DNA of 39,278 nt. Source: an uncultured Oscillospiraceae bacterium (GTDB taxonomy: Bacteria > Bacillota > Clostridia > Oscillospirales > Oscillospiraceae). This document shows, in pieces, positions 23,787-32,449 of the stretch. Where the stretch lies: contig CANROF010000023.1 in NCBI GenBank assembly GCA_947632155.1, positions 1 to 39,278 on the forward strand, in the 5' to 3' direction. A program made the translations under genes and the position numbers. The notes beneath the pieces are model-generated. The model saw nothing but the letters and a program-made list of their open reading frames with translations. It searched no databases and was not told where the DNA came from. The first letter of the stretch is position 1, and every line of letters begins with the position of its first letter.

Positions 23787-26360
23787 ATGAAAAAAACCGG
23801 CTTCCACCAGAGGAGCCTCACCGCCACGGTGGTCATGATCATCATCGTGGCGACCCTCTTTATCGCCGAGTTCTTCCTGATAAGCGCCAATATCCGGGAG
23901 CGCTCCCTGGGGCGCATGGAGGAGGGCGTCGAGACCGTCATCAGCGAGGTCACGGCGAAGCTTGCCCGGGACAGCCGCATCCTCAACGCCACGGCGGACA
24001 TCATTTCCTCCGCCAACAACTTCGATATCGAGGCCACGCGGGAGGTCATGCGGACCGTGAGCCCGCTTCTGGAAACCATGACCATCCGGGTACTCATGCC
24101 CGACGACACGGTCATCACCCCCGACGGCAGCGTCACCGACGTGTCGGACAACGACAACCTGTCCTTCGCCGCGGAGGCGCCCCTGGGCGAGCACGTGTCC
24201 GACCGGGTGTACAGCCTGAACGGCGATACGCCCATGCTGCGGCACTTCGTGCCCATCATTCAGGACGGGGAGACGGCGGCCCTGCTCTACGGCGTCACGC
24301 GCCTGGACGACCTGGCGGAGGCGCTGAACATAGACAACCTCTATAACGCCTCGGCCAGCGTCTACATCATCGACACCCGCACCGGCGACTTCATCCTGGA
24401 CACCTACCCCACCCACAAGACCCTGGGCAACGTGCGGGACTTCGACACCCCCGGCCGGAAGGTCAAGGGCGGCCAGGACTGGAACGGGTACATCGAGGAC
24501 CTCATGGATCTGGGCACGGGTTATGTCATATACCGCACCGACGACACCAAGGGCTGGGAGTACATGTACTACGCCCCGGCGGGCATCAACCAGTGGTCCA
24601 TCAACGTCTCCGTGCCGGAGCGGGAGGCTTTCGCCAGCGTTTTCGCCGTGCGGGACATCTGCATCCTCCTGGGGAGCCTCATGGCCGCCACCGTGGTCAT
24701 CTACTACATCGTCATCCGCCGCCAGTCGAAGCGCGTGACCAGGGAGGCGGTGGAGCGGGCGGTGCTGGAGGAACGGCTCCAGAAGGCCGAGGCCGCCGAG
24801 CGGGCCAAGAGCGTGTTTTTATCCAACATGTCCCACGACATCCGGACGCCCATGAACGCCATCATCGGCTTTACCACACTGGCGGAGACGAATATCGACA
24901 ACAAGCCCCGGGTACAGGAGTACCTGGCAAAGATCCTGTCCTCCAGCAACCACCTGCTGAGCCTCATAAACGACGTTCTGGACATGAGCCGCATCGAGTC
25001 CGGGAAGCTCAACATCGAGGAGAAGCCCTGCTCCATATCCGACATCTTCCGGGATATGCGGAACATCATCCAGACCCAGATGCAGACGAAGCAGCTCAGC
25101 TTCTTCATGGACACCATGGACGTGTCGGACGAGGAGATATACTGCGACAAGCTGCACCTGAATCAGGTGCTCTTGAACCTCCTGTCCAACGCCATAAAAT
25201 TCACCCCCGCCGGGGGCTCCGTGTCCCTGACCATCAGCCAGAAGCCCGGCGCGCCCGGCGGCTTCGGGGCGTATGAGATACGGGTCAAGGACACCGGCAT
25301 CGGCATGAACGAGGAATTCGTCAAGCACATCTTCGAGCCCTTCGAGCGGGAGCGCAACTCCACCGTCAGCGGCATCCAGGGCACGGGCCTGGGCATGGCC
25401 ATCACGAAGAACATCGTGGACACCATGGGCGGCTCCATCGAGGTACATACCGAGCAGGGCAAGGGCACGGAGTTTATCCTGAAATTCACGTTCCGCCTCC
25501 AGGAGGGGGAGAAGCGCAGCCCCCACATCCGGGAGCTCCAGGGCGTCCGGGGCCTGGTGGTGGACGACAACTTCACCACCTGCGACAGCGTCACCAAGAT
25601 GCTGACCCAGATCGGTATGCGCGCCGAGTGGTCCATGCACGGCCGGGAGGCCGTCCTCCGGGCCAAGCAGGCGGTGGAGATGGGCGACGAGTTTTACGCC
25701 TACATCATCGACTGGGCGCTGCCGGACCTCAGCGGCCTTGAGGTCGTAAGGCAGATACGGGGCATCGTGGGGGACCATGTGCCCATCATCATCCTCACGG
25801 CCTACGACTGGACGGCCTTTGAGGAGGAGGCCCGGAGGGCCGGCGTCACTGCCTTCTGCAACAAGCCCATCTTCTTATCGGAGCTCCGGGACACGCTCAT
25901 CACCGCCATAGGCGGCGGCCAGCGCCCCGCTGAGGCCCCGGCCCAGCCGGACCCGCTGGAGAAGCTCCGCGGCTCGCGCCTGCTTTTGGTGGAGGACAAC
26001 GAGCTCAACCGCGAGATCGCCCAGGAGCTTTTGGAGGAGAACGGCTTCGCGGTGGAGACTGCCGGCGACGGCAGCCAGGCTGTGGAGAAGGTCAGCGCGT
26101 CGGCTCCGGGCTACTACTCCCTGGTGCTGATGGACGTGCAGATGCCCGTCATGGACGGCTACCAGGCCTCCATGGCCATAAGGTCCCTGGAGAATAAGGA
26201 GCTTGCGTCCGTGCCCATCATAGCCATGACCGCCAACGCCTTCAGCGAGGACCGCCAGAGGGCCCTGGACAGCGGCATGAACGACCACGTGGCAAAGCCC
26301 ATAAACGTAGAAAAGCTCATTCAGGTGATGCTGAAATATCTCAAAGCCCAGGGAGAATGA
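23787..26360 (+). CDS. Hybrid histidine kinase with dCache-like sensor
   Basis: This 857-residue membrane kinase has one helix at about 13-34, an extracellular dCache-like sensor (about 40-285), and a second helix at about 288-310 (ICILLGSLMAATVVIYYIVI). HisKA follows with H350 in NMSHDIRTPMNAI. The HATPase has DTGIGM and GTGLGMAI boxes (to about 570). Two receivers carry D642 (IIDWALP) and D783 (LMDVQMP). It has no Hpt domain. Its signal is unknown; dCache domains often bind small molecules directly or through a binding protein. The C-terminus meets a 15-bp tandem duplication before the next gene. Confidence 0.93.
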   Translation: MKKTGFHQRSLTATVVMIIIVATLFIAEFFLISANIRERSLGRMEEGVETVISEVTAKLARDSRILNATADIISSANNFDIEATREVMRTVSPLLETMTIRVLMPDDTVITPDGSVTDVSDNDNLSFAAEAPLGEHVSDRVYSLNGDTPMLRHFVPIIQDGETAALLYGVTRLDDLAEALNIDNLYNASASVYIIDTRTGDFILDTYPTHKTLGNVRDFDTPGRKVKGGQDWNGYIEDLMDLGTGYVIYRTDDTKGWEYMYYAPAGINQWSINVSVPEREAFASVFAVRDICILLGSLMAATVVIYYIVIRRQSKRVTREAVERAVLEERLQKAEAAERAKSVFLSNMSHDIRTPMNAIIGFTTLAETNIDNKPRVQEYLAKILSSSNHLLSLINDVLDMSRIESGKLNIEEKPCSISDIFRDMRNIIQTQMQTKQLSFFMDTMDVSDEEIYCDKLHLNQVLLNLLSNAIKFTPAGGSVSLTISQKPGAPGGFGAYEIRVKDTGIGMNEEFVKHIFEPFERERNSTVSGIQGTGLGMAITKNIVDTMGGSIEVHTEQGKGTEFILKFTFRLQEGEKRSPHIRELQGVRGLVVDDNFTTCDSVTKMLTQIGMRAEWSMHGREAVLRAKQAVEMGDEFYAYIIDWALPDLSGLEVVRQIRGIVGDHVPIIILTAYDWTAFEEEARRAGVTAFCNKPIFLSELRDTLITAIGGGQRPAEAPAQPDPLEKLRGSRLLLVEDNELNREIAQELLEENGFAVETAGDGSQAVEKVSASAPGYYSLVLMDVQMPVMDGYQASMAIRSLENKELASVPIIAMTANAFSEDRQRALDSGMNDHVAKPINVEKLIQVMLKYLKAQGE

Positions 26361-26374
26361 GCCCAGGGAGAATG
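26345..26374. repeat. 15-bp tandem duplication at gene junction
   Basis: AGCCCAGGGAGAATG occurs twice in a row, the first copy ending in the stop codon region of the first kinase. It lengthens the gap before the second kinase. Confidence 0.85.
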
Positions 26375-26394
26375 AGCACAGGGGGGACGCGGCT

Positions 26395-29328
26395 TTGAAG
26401 GAAAAAATCGAGAGGATGCTTCCCAAGCTCGCCGCGGCGCTTATCGTCGTGGCGGCGGTCCTTGTGGGCGTATTTTACTTCCGATACATCTCCGACCGCA
26501 TATACGAGGACAGCACCGGGCACCTTCAGGAGATCTACGGCCAGGTCAACCGCTCCTTCGGCGCGTTTGTGGAGCGGAACTGGGAGCTCCTGCGCAGTTG
26601 GGGCGAGGCCGTCGCCCTCTCCGGAGACAGCGACAGGGGAGACGTGGAGGCATTTATCGGCCGTGAGCGGGAGCGCTGGGGCTTTTCGCGGTTTTACTTC
26701 CTGTCCCCGGACCAGACCTACATGACCGTGGACGGCGCGGAGCGCCAGATCGACCTGGGCGACGCCTGGGGGACGCTCCTGGAGGACGGCGAGCCCATTA
26801 TGGCCGGGGAGAACACGGCCACGGGCCAGGCCGTGACGGTCTTTGCCGTGCCCACGGAGCCCGGGACCTACCGGGGCTTTGATTACGTGGCCATGGCCGT
26901 CAGCTATACCAACGAGGACCTGACACATTCCCTCAACGTGGACGCCTTCCAGGGCCAGGCCCAGTGCTTCGTCATCAACGGCGACGGGAGCGTCCTCCTC
27001 TCCACAAATTCCGGGGGCAGCGTATTCGGGAATTATTTAAAGTATCTGGACGCCGCCTCGGACCTCAGCGACTGGGAGCTGGCGGATGTGAGGGCCGATT
27101 GGGTCCAGGGCGTCCAGGGGCTCCGCCGGTGCGTCATAAACGGCAAGGAGAGCTGCATACTCTATCAGCCCGTGAACTACCGGGGGTATATCCTTTTGAG
27201 CGTCGTGCCCCTGGACGCCCTGGGCCAGGGGCTCATGCAGGTCCAGAAGGTCACCATGGGCTTTTTGGCCGTCATATTCCTGCTGCTGCTGGCGGCGGGG
27301 GTGTGGGTGACCGTCGCCCGGGGGCGGCGGGTGTCCCGCAGGAACAGGACCGAGCTTGCCTATCGCGAGCGCATGTTCGACGTCCTGTCCAACAGCGTGG
27401 ACGATATATTCCTGATGCTGGATTCCGGGGACTTCCGTGTGGATTACGTCAGCCCCAATATCCAGCGGCTCCTGGGCATACCCGTAAAGGACGCCCGGGA
27501 GAACATAAGCGTCATGAGCAAGTGCGCCGTGGACTTCGACGTGGTGATACCGGTGGAGAGGATGCGCTCCATCCCCTTGAACGGCAGCATCCATCAGGAG
27601 TGCGAGTACCTGCACCAGATAACCGGCGAGCGCCGCTGGTACCGCCAGACGGTGTACCACATGAGCATCCAGGGGATGGAGAAGTACATCGTCGTGCTCT
27701 CCGACCGCACCCAGGAGCGCCAGATGAACAGGACCCTCCAGGAGGCCCTGACCACCGCCAAGAGCGCCAACGAGGCCAAGAGCAACTTCCTCTCCAACGT
27801 CTCCCACGACATCCGGACGCCCATGAACGCCATCATCGGCTTCTCCACGCTCCTGGAGCGCGATTACGGGAACCCCGAGAAGGTCCTGGAGTACACAAAA
27901 AAGATAACCGCCTCAAGCCAGCACCTTTTGAGCCTCATAAACGAGGTGCTGGACATGAGCAAGATAGAGAGCGGCAAGACGTCCCTCAACTCCGACGTCT
28001 TCAGCCTCCCGGAGCTTTTGGAGGAGCTGGGCTTCATCATGCTCTCCCAGGCCCGGGCGAAAAAGCAGACGCTGAATGTGCGCGTCCACGGCTCGCCGCC
28101 GGAGCGGCTTATCGGCGACAAGCTTCGGCTCAATCAGATCCTGCTCAATCTCCTGTCCAACGCCGTGAAATACACGCCGGAGGGCGGGAGGGTGGACTTC
28201 ACCGTGACGGAGCTGGCGGCCTCCGCGCCGCAGTATACCAAGCTGCGCTTTGTGGTCCGCGATAACGGCATCGGCATGAGCGAGGAATTCCTGGGCCATA
28301 TTTTCAGCCCCTTCAGCCGGGAGATCAACTCCGTCACCAACAAGATCCAGGGCACGGGCCTTGGAATGGCCATAACGAAAAACCTCATCGACCTCATGGG
28401 CGGCATCATCCAGGTGGAGAGCGCCCCCGGGGAGGGCAGCACTTTCACGGTGGAGCTGTCTTTCGCCCTGCCGGAGGAGGAGAAGATCGAGGCCGCCTAC
28501 CGCCAGAAGGTCCGCCGAATCTTGGTGGCCGACGACGAGCCGGACGTGGGCGACACCATCCGGGAGATGCTGGCCGATACCGGCATCGCGGTGGACGTCG
28601 TCTCCGACGGCGCCGCCGCGGTTGAGGCCGCCATAAGCGCCCATCAGGAGGACCGGGGCTACGACGTCATCCTCCTTGACTGGAAAATGCCCGGGATGGA
28701 CGGCATCGAGGCCGCCCGGAGCATCCGCCGGAGCGTGGGCGAGACGGTGCCCATCCTGGTGCTGACCTCCTACGACTGGGGCGAGATCGAGGAGGAGGCG
28801 CGCAATGCCGGCATACACGCCTTTATGCCAAAGCCCTTCTTCGTCTCCACCTTCTGGAACACCGTAAAGCCGTTTTTACAAGCCGGCGAGGAGGAGCCCG
28901 CCGCCGCGCCGGAGAGCCGGGAGCGGGGCGTCCCCATGGAGGGCCTGCGCTTCCTCATCGTGGAGGACAACGAGCTCAACGCCGAGCTTTTGACGGAGCT
29001 TCTCGCCATGGAGGGGGCCGAGAGCGAGCTCGCCGTAAACGGCAAAGAGGCCGTGGAGATGTTTTCCGCCTCCCCGCCGGGCCGGTTTGACCTCATACTC
29101 ATGGACCTCCAGATGCCCGTTATGAACGGCTACGAGGCCACACGGGCGATACGCGCCCTCCCGCGGCCCGACGCCGCCGTTATCCCCATCGTCGCCATGA
29201 CGGCCAACACCTTCGCCGAGGACGTCCGCCGGGCCCTGGACGCCGGTATGGACGGGCATCTGGCAAAGCCCATCGACATGGACGCCGTCCGGGAGACAGT
29301 GGCGAAGCTCACCCGCCGGGAAGCGTGA
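26395..29328 (+). CDS. Hybrid histidine kinase with dCache-like and PAS sensors
   Basis: This 977-residue membrane kinase starts at TTG 26395 with a G-rich site (26381-26386) 8 nt before it. A helix lies at about 10-32 (LAAALIVVAAVLVGVFYF), then an extracellular dCache-like sensor (about 35-285), a second helix at about 286-308, and a PAS domain (about 325-440). HisKA has H471 in NVSHDIRTPMNAI. The HATPase has DNGIGM and GTGLGMAI boxes. Two receivers carry D762 (LLDWKMP) and D904 (LMDLQMP). It also lacks an Hpt domain. It is a paralogue of the preceding kinase with an added PAS, so two inputs may feed one Hpt protein. Confidence 0.93.
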   Translation: MKEKIERMLPKLAAALIVVAAVLVGVFYFRYISDRIYEDSTGHLQEIYGQVNRSFGAFVERNWELLRSWGEAVALSGDSDRGDVEAFIGRERERWGFSRFYFLSPDQTYMTVDGAERQIDLGDAWGTLLEDGEPIMAGENTATGQAVTVFAVPTEPGTYRGFDYVAMAVSYTNEDLTHSLNVDAFQGQAQCFVINGDGSVLLSTNSGGSVFGNYLKYLDAASDLSDWELADVRADWVQGVQGLRRCVINGKESCILYQPVNYRGYILLSVVPLDALGQGLMQVQKVTMGFLAVIFLLLLAAGVWVTVARGRRVSRRNRTELAYRERMFDVLSNSVDDIFLMLDSGDFRVDYVSPNIQRLLGIPVKDARENISVMSKCAVDFDVVIPVERMRSIPLNGSIHQECEYLHQITGERRWYRQTVYHMSIQGMEKYIVVLSDRTQERQMNRTLQEALTTAKSANEAKSNFLSNVSHDIRTPMNAIIGFSTLLERDYGNPEKVLEYTKKITASSQHLLSLINEVLDMSKIESGKTSLNSDVFSLPELLEELGFIMLSQARAKKQTLNVRVHGSPPERLIGDKLRLNQILLNLLSNAVKYTPEGGRVDFTVTELAASAPQYTKLRFVVRDNGIGMSEEFLGHIFSPFSREINSVTNKIQGTGLGMAITKNLIDLMGGIIQVESAPGEGSTFTVELSFALPEEEKIEAAYRQKVRRILVADDEPDVGDTIREMLADTGIAVDVVSDGAAAVEAAISAHQEDRGYDVILLDWKMPGMDGIEAARSIRRSVGETVPILVLTSYDWGEIEEEARNAGIHAFMPKPFFVSTFWNTVKPFLQAGEEEPAAAPESRERGVPMEGLRFLIVEDNELNAELLTELLAMEGAESELAVNGKEAVEMFSASPPGRFDLILMDLQMPVMNGYEATRAIRALPRPDAAVIPIVAMTANTFAEDVRRALDAGMDGHLAKPIDMDAVRETVAKLTRREA

Positions 29329-29351
29329 GAGCCCATCCAAAGGAGAACACT

Positions 29352-30596
29352 ATGAAAAAAATCATCGCGGCCCTCCTGGCCGCCGCGCTGACGCTTGCTC
29401 TTGCCGCCTGCGGCGGCGCGGAGGAGAAATTCGACCTCACGGTCATGGGCAAGCGCAGCGATATGGAAAAGCCCTATATGACACGGGTCTTTGACCGCTA
29501 CGAGAGCGCCGCCGGCGGAAAGCTCAAGATCGTCGCCGTGGAGGACTCCGAGTTCGAGGCCGCGGCCCGGGAGACCTTTGAAAAAGGGGAGGGCCCGGAC
29601 ATCCTCATGCACTTCAATAACGCGGACCTCAACCGCTTTGACCTCCCGGGGAGCTTTCTCTACCTCGACGACCAGCCCTGGGTCGGCGAGCTCACCGACA
29701 GCGCCCTGGCCTACTGCCTGGACGGGGAGGGGAATTTGCTGGGCCTGCCGTTCTGGGAGAGCTCCGTCTCCGGCTGTTACTACAATAAGACGCTCCTGGA
29801 GGAGCTGGGCCTTCGGCCCGCCGCCACCCAGAGCGAATTTGACGTGCTGTGCCGGGTCCTGACGGAGATGGGCCGCACGCCCATCTGCTGGCCCGGGGAC
29901 GGGTGCTCCTGGATGCTCCAGTTCGCCCTGGACCCCGTCTTTGCCGACGACCGGGAGCTTCTGGACCGGCTCAACGCCGGGGAGGCCGCCTATACCGACA
30001 TCCCCGCCGTCACCGACGCCGTGGCGTGGATCGACGGCGCCGCCAAAAGCGGCTGGTTCGGGGACGATTACATGAAGACCGGCTGGGACGGCATCAGCGC
30101 GGCCCTGAGCTCCGGCGAGGCGCTGATGACCTTTATCTGGGACACTTGGTTCTACACCGACTTCACCCCGGGGAAGTACACCGTTGACGACTTCGCCCTG
30201 ATGCCGGTCTTCATGGGCACCGCCGAGGAAGGGACCTATGAGGGCGGGAATCTCAACATGATGATGGTGAACAGGAACAGCCCCAGAGTGGAGAAGGCCC
30301 TGGAGTTCCTGAGCTTCTGCGCCCGGCCGGAAAATTACAACGCCGCCTTTGAGGGCATCTCCACGGTGAGCTGCTTCACCCACGAGACGACCAACGTCCA
30401 GTCCGCCATGGTCACCGACGCCGCGGCCTCCATCGCCCAGTACGAGCGCGTCTCCACCGCCTCCACAAGGGTCGTGGGCTACAGCGCCGACGAGGCCCAC
30501 TCCGCCCTGAACGAAATGCTCCGCGGAAGGCTCACGGTGGGGGAGTGCGTGAAGCTCATGGACGAGTACCGCCGCGACGAGCTGGCAAGGGAGTAA
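29352..30596 (+). CDS. Extracellular solute-binding lipoprotein (family 1)
   Basis: This 414-residue lipoprotein starts with MKKIIAALLAAALTLALAAC; the lipobox LAAC places the lipidated Cys at residue 20. The body is of the sugar-type ABC solute-binding class (family 1), with GPDILMHFNNADL, LPFWESSVSGCYYNKTLLEELG and an FIWDTWFYTDF ligand-cleft stretch. AAGGAG at 29340-29345 supports the ATG at 29352. No permease or ATPase gene follows; a terminator does. Placement at the end of a kinase operon suggests it acts as a co-sensor that presents a ligand to the dCache domains, but a transport role with distant partners is possible. Confidence 0.88.
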   Translation: MKKIIAALLAAALTLALAACGGAEEKFDLTVMGKRSDMEKPYMTRVFDRYESAAGGKLKIVAVEDSEFEAAARETFEKGEGPDILMHFNNADLNRFDLPGSFLYLDDQPWVGELTDSALAYCLDGEGNLLGLPFWESSVSGCYYNKTLLEELGLRPAATQSEFDVLCRVLTEMGRTPICWPGDGCSWMLQFALDPVFADDRELLDRLNAGEAAYTDIPAVTDAVAWIDGAAKSGWFGDDYMKTGWDGISAALSSGEALMTFIWDTWFYTDFTPGKYTVDDFALMPVFMGTAEEGTYEGGNLNMMMVNRNSPRVEKALEFLSFCARPENYNAAFEGISTVSCFTHETTNVQSAMVTDAAASIAQYERVSTASTRVVGYSADEAHSALNEMLRGRLTVGECVKLMDEYRRDELARE

Positions 30597-30626
30597 ATTT
30601 AAAATAAGACGTCGAAATCAAAAACC

Positions 30627-30662
30627 AGCCGTGAAGCTTGGTGGCTTCACGGCTGTTTTTTT
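30627..30662 (+). terminator. Terminator of the signalling operon
   Basis: AGCCGTGAAGC (30627-30637) and GCTTCACGGCT (30644-30654) form a perfect 11-bp stem followed by G and seven T. Confidence 0.95.
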
Positions 30663-30891
30663 ATAAATTTCCCCTTTGCCGGAAAGACGAAAGCCCCTCC
30701 GGCAAACCCGACCCTCGTCAAACGGTCAATGCCGCGGTAGTGCAAAATATGGATGCTCTGTGCCCGTGTGCGCTGTGGGGGCTTATTTGTGCGCCGGGAT
30801 TCGGACCCGACCCCGCCCTGGGGCACCAACTCATCAGCCTTACGGCTATAAATTTGACATTCGCCCCGCCGACTACCTGCCAAAAAACGTA
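30663..30891. other. Intergenic stretch without a supported gene
   Basis: A minus-strand frame of 78 codons spans 30647-30883, but it runs into the terminator stem, lacks a clear ribosome site, and shows no recognised domain. I see no promoter or structured RNA that I can defend here. Confidence 0.5.
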
Positions 30892-31344
30892 TTACAGAAG
30901 CTCCGTGGACCAGTTGGCGGCCTGGATGACGTTGTCCAGCTCACGAAAATCCCGGGAGAGGTCGTCGCAGCGCTTTTGGACCTCCCGGGCGCTGACGGTG
31001 GCCACGGTCTTGATCTCGCTTCGCGTCATGCGGAAATTGTTCACCGCGGCGCGGTCGGCAAGCTCCCGGTAGGCCTCGATGCGCGTTTTCAGCACGTCCC
31101 GCCGGGCCAAAAGCTCCGTGAGGGGCCTGCCCTCCGCCTTGACGGCGGTGTTGGTGAGGTTGATGCGGCAGATAAGCTCCTCCAGCCTGTCGGCGCAGCG
31201 GTCAAACTCCGCCATCAGCTCCTTGGGATCCTCCGGGGGCTCCTCCCCGTCCTGCACCTGGGTGTTGGCGCTCATGCGCGACCGGAGCTGTCCCAGCCGC
31301 CTTATGAGGTCCGCCCGCTCCTGAAGTGCCTCCGCAAGCTTCAT
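30892..31344 (-). CDS. DIP1984 family protein
   Basis: This 150-residue soluble, largely helical protein matches the DIP1984 (septicolysin-like) family in length and pattern: MKLAEALQERADLIRRLGQLRSRM at the start, EEPPEDPKELMAEFD, INLTNTAVKAEGRPLTELLARRDVLK, and RELDNVIQAANWSTEL at the end. The function is not established. It has a strong promoter at 31375-31403 and is transcribed away from the DUF6442 operon. Confidence 0.85.
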   Translation of the reverse strand: MKLAEALQERADLIRRLGQLRSRMSANTQVQDGEEPPEDPKELMAEFDRCADRLEELICRINLTNTAVKAEGRPLTELLARRDVLKTRIEAYRELADRAAVNNFRMTRSEIKTVATVSAREVQKRCDDLSRDFRELDNVIQAANWSTELL

Positions 31345-31374
31345 TTTTCATCCCATCCTTTCTCGTTTTTCCCA

Positions 31375-31403
31375 ATTATATACCACGCGTATGCCTATGT
31401 CAA
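31375..31403 (-). promoter_or_regulatory. Promoter of the DIP1984 gene
   Basis: On the minus strand: TTGACA (31403-31398), a 17-bp spacer, and TATAAT (31380-31375), about 30 nt before the start codon. Confidence 0.8.
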
Positions 31404-31429
31404 CGGGCCGCGTTTTTTTCATAAACCTC

Positions 31430-31458
31430 TTGACAAGTAAACTTGGCAGTAGTATATT
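31430..31458 (+). promoter_or_regulatory. Promoter of the DUF6442-XRE operon
   Basis: TTGACA (31430-31435), a 17-bp spacer, and TATATT (31453-31458). Candidate operator copies overlap the spacer and lie just downstream. Confidence 0.8.
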
Positions 31459-31481
31459 CATACTGTCAAGAAAACTTGGCA
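31434..31481 (+). promoter_or_regulatory. Paired operator-like sites
   Basis: CAAGTAAACTTGGCA (31434-31448) and CAAGAAAACTTGGCA (31467-31481) differ by one base and lie 33 bp apart, about three helical turns. Each contains a short inverted repeat CAAG-N4-CTTG. The first overlaps the promoter spacer; the second lies downstream of the -10 box. The XRE regulator encoded last in the operon is the natural candidate binder. Confidence 0.65.
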
Positions 31482-31501
31482 AAACCTTGGGAGGTGTTCG
31501 C

Positions 31502-31831
31502 ATGGAGAGAGAAGAGATTCTTAAAAAAAGCAGAAAGGAAAATCGCGGCGGGGACGAGCGGGAGGCCCAGATCACCGCGAAGGCGTGGCAATTCGGCGCG
31601 GCGGTGGGAATCATGATCTGCGGGGCTTGTATGATGGTCTATGGGCTGGTGCTGGGCGAGCCCATGAAATACACGGCCGACAACATGATGTTCTATATGG
31701 GAATGCTGGCCGCCGTCTATACCTACAAGGCGGTGAAGCTGAGAGCGCGGCTGGACATCCTTTTCGCCGCCGTCTTCTGGGCTTTTTTCGGGTGCTTCAC
31801 AGCGATTTTTATTGTGAGCGTTATAGGATGA
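31502..31831 (+). CDS. DUF6442-type small membrane protein
   Basis: This 109-residue protein starts MEREEILKKSRKENRGGDEREAQ, the typical DUF6442 head, then has three predicted membrane helices (about 30-50, 58-75 and 84-107). The function is unknown. GGGAGGTG at 31489-31496 fixes the ATG at 31502; the open frame reaches further upstream through the promoter, which I reject. It is the first gene of a three-gene operon with a paralogue and an XRE regulator, an arrangement often seen in clostridia. Confidence 0.8.
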   Translation: MEREEILKKSRKENRGGDEREAQITAKAWQFGAAVGIMICGACMMVYGLVLGEPMKYTADNMMFYMGMLAAVYTYKAVKLRARLDILFAAVFWAFFGCFTAIFIVSVIG

Positions 31832-31844
31832 ACGGAGGGTCACT

Positions 31845-32165
31845 ATGGACAAAGAAGAGATTCTGGAAAAAAGCAAGGGCGAATATAAAAACAGCGACCC
31901 CTACAGCGCGGATGTGCGAAAGACGTACCTGCAAAGGGGGATGGGGGCCGTCCTTGTCCTGTCATTTGTGTTCTTTATAACGGAGCTGATCGTCAAAAAA
32001 AGCTTGAATTTCGGATTTTTGGCGATAAACATCGTGAGCGGCGCGGCTCTGAATTGGGCCGAGTATAAGCTAAACCCCCAAAAATCGCGGCTTGTCATCG
32101 CGCTTATCGCCTCGTTTGCGGTGGCGCTGGCGGCGGTTGGATATATCCTCTCTCTTTTTATCTGA
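31845..32165 (+). CDS. Second DUF6442-type small membrane protein
   Basis: This 106-residue paralogue of the previous gene starts MDKEEILEKSKGEYKNSDPYSADVRKTYLQR and has three predicted membrane helices. GGAGGG at 31834-31839 precedes the ATG. The charged EILEKSK head is shared by both copies and may face the cytoplasm. The function is unknown; the pair may form a membrane complex, which is inference. Confidence 0.8.
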   Translation: MDKEEILEKSKGEYKNSDPYSADVRKTYLQRGMGAVLVLSFVFFITELIVKKSLNFGFLAINIVSGAALNWAEYKLNPQKSRLVIALIASFAVALAAVGYILSLFI

Positions 32166-32189
32166 ATTTTAAGCAAACGGAGAGAAGCT

Positions 32190-32396
32190 ATGGACGACAG
32201 ATTGATTCTGAAAAACCGCCTGAGGGAGGCCCGGCGGGAGCGGGGCCTTTCCCAGCAGGAGCTGGCGGACACGGTGGGGGTATCGCGAAATACCGTGAGC
32301 TCCATCGAGACAGGCCAATTTAACCCCACCGCCAAGCTGGCGCTGGTGCTGTGCATCGCGTTGGATAAGAAATTCGAGGAGCTGTTCTACTTCTGA
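32190..32396 (+). CDS. XRE/Cro-type small DNA-binding regulator
   Basis: This 68-residue protein is a single helix-turn-helix domain: LREARRERGLSQQELADTVGVSRNTVSSIETGQFNPTAKLAL. Regulators of this size (YozG/Cro-like) usually repress their own operon as dimers. It is the last gene after the DUF6442 pair, with CGGAGAG before the ATG, and a terminator follows at once. The paired CAAG-N4-CTTG sites at the operon promoter are its likely operators. Confidence 0.92.
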   Translation: MDDRLILKNRLREARRERGLSQQELADTVGVSRNTVSSIETGQFNPTAKLALVLCIALDKKFEELFYF

Positions 32397-32403
32397 AAGA
32401 CAC

Positions 32404-32440
32404 AAAAATCCCGCCCCATTAAAAATGAGGCGGGATTTTT
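32404..32440. terminator. Bidirectional terminator
   Basis: AAAAATCCCGCC (32404-32415) pairs with GGCGGGATTTTT (32429-32440). The A- and T-runs make it usable from both sides, by the XRE operon and by the convergent M48 gene. Confidence 0.92.
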
Positions 32441-32449
32441 CATCTTTGG

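Noticed and set aside
29130-30500. 456-codon minus-strand frame
   Set aside because: Opposite the solute-binding lipoprotein and the end of the second kinase; no recognisable domain or start signal.
30647-30883. 78-codon minus-strand frame
   Set aside because: Ends inside the signalling-operon terminator and lacks a start signal; left as an unexplained stretch.
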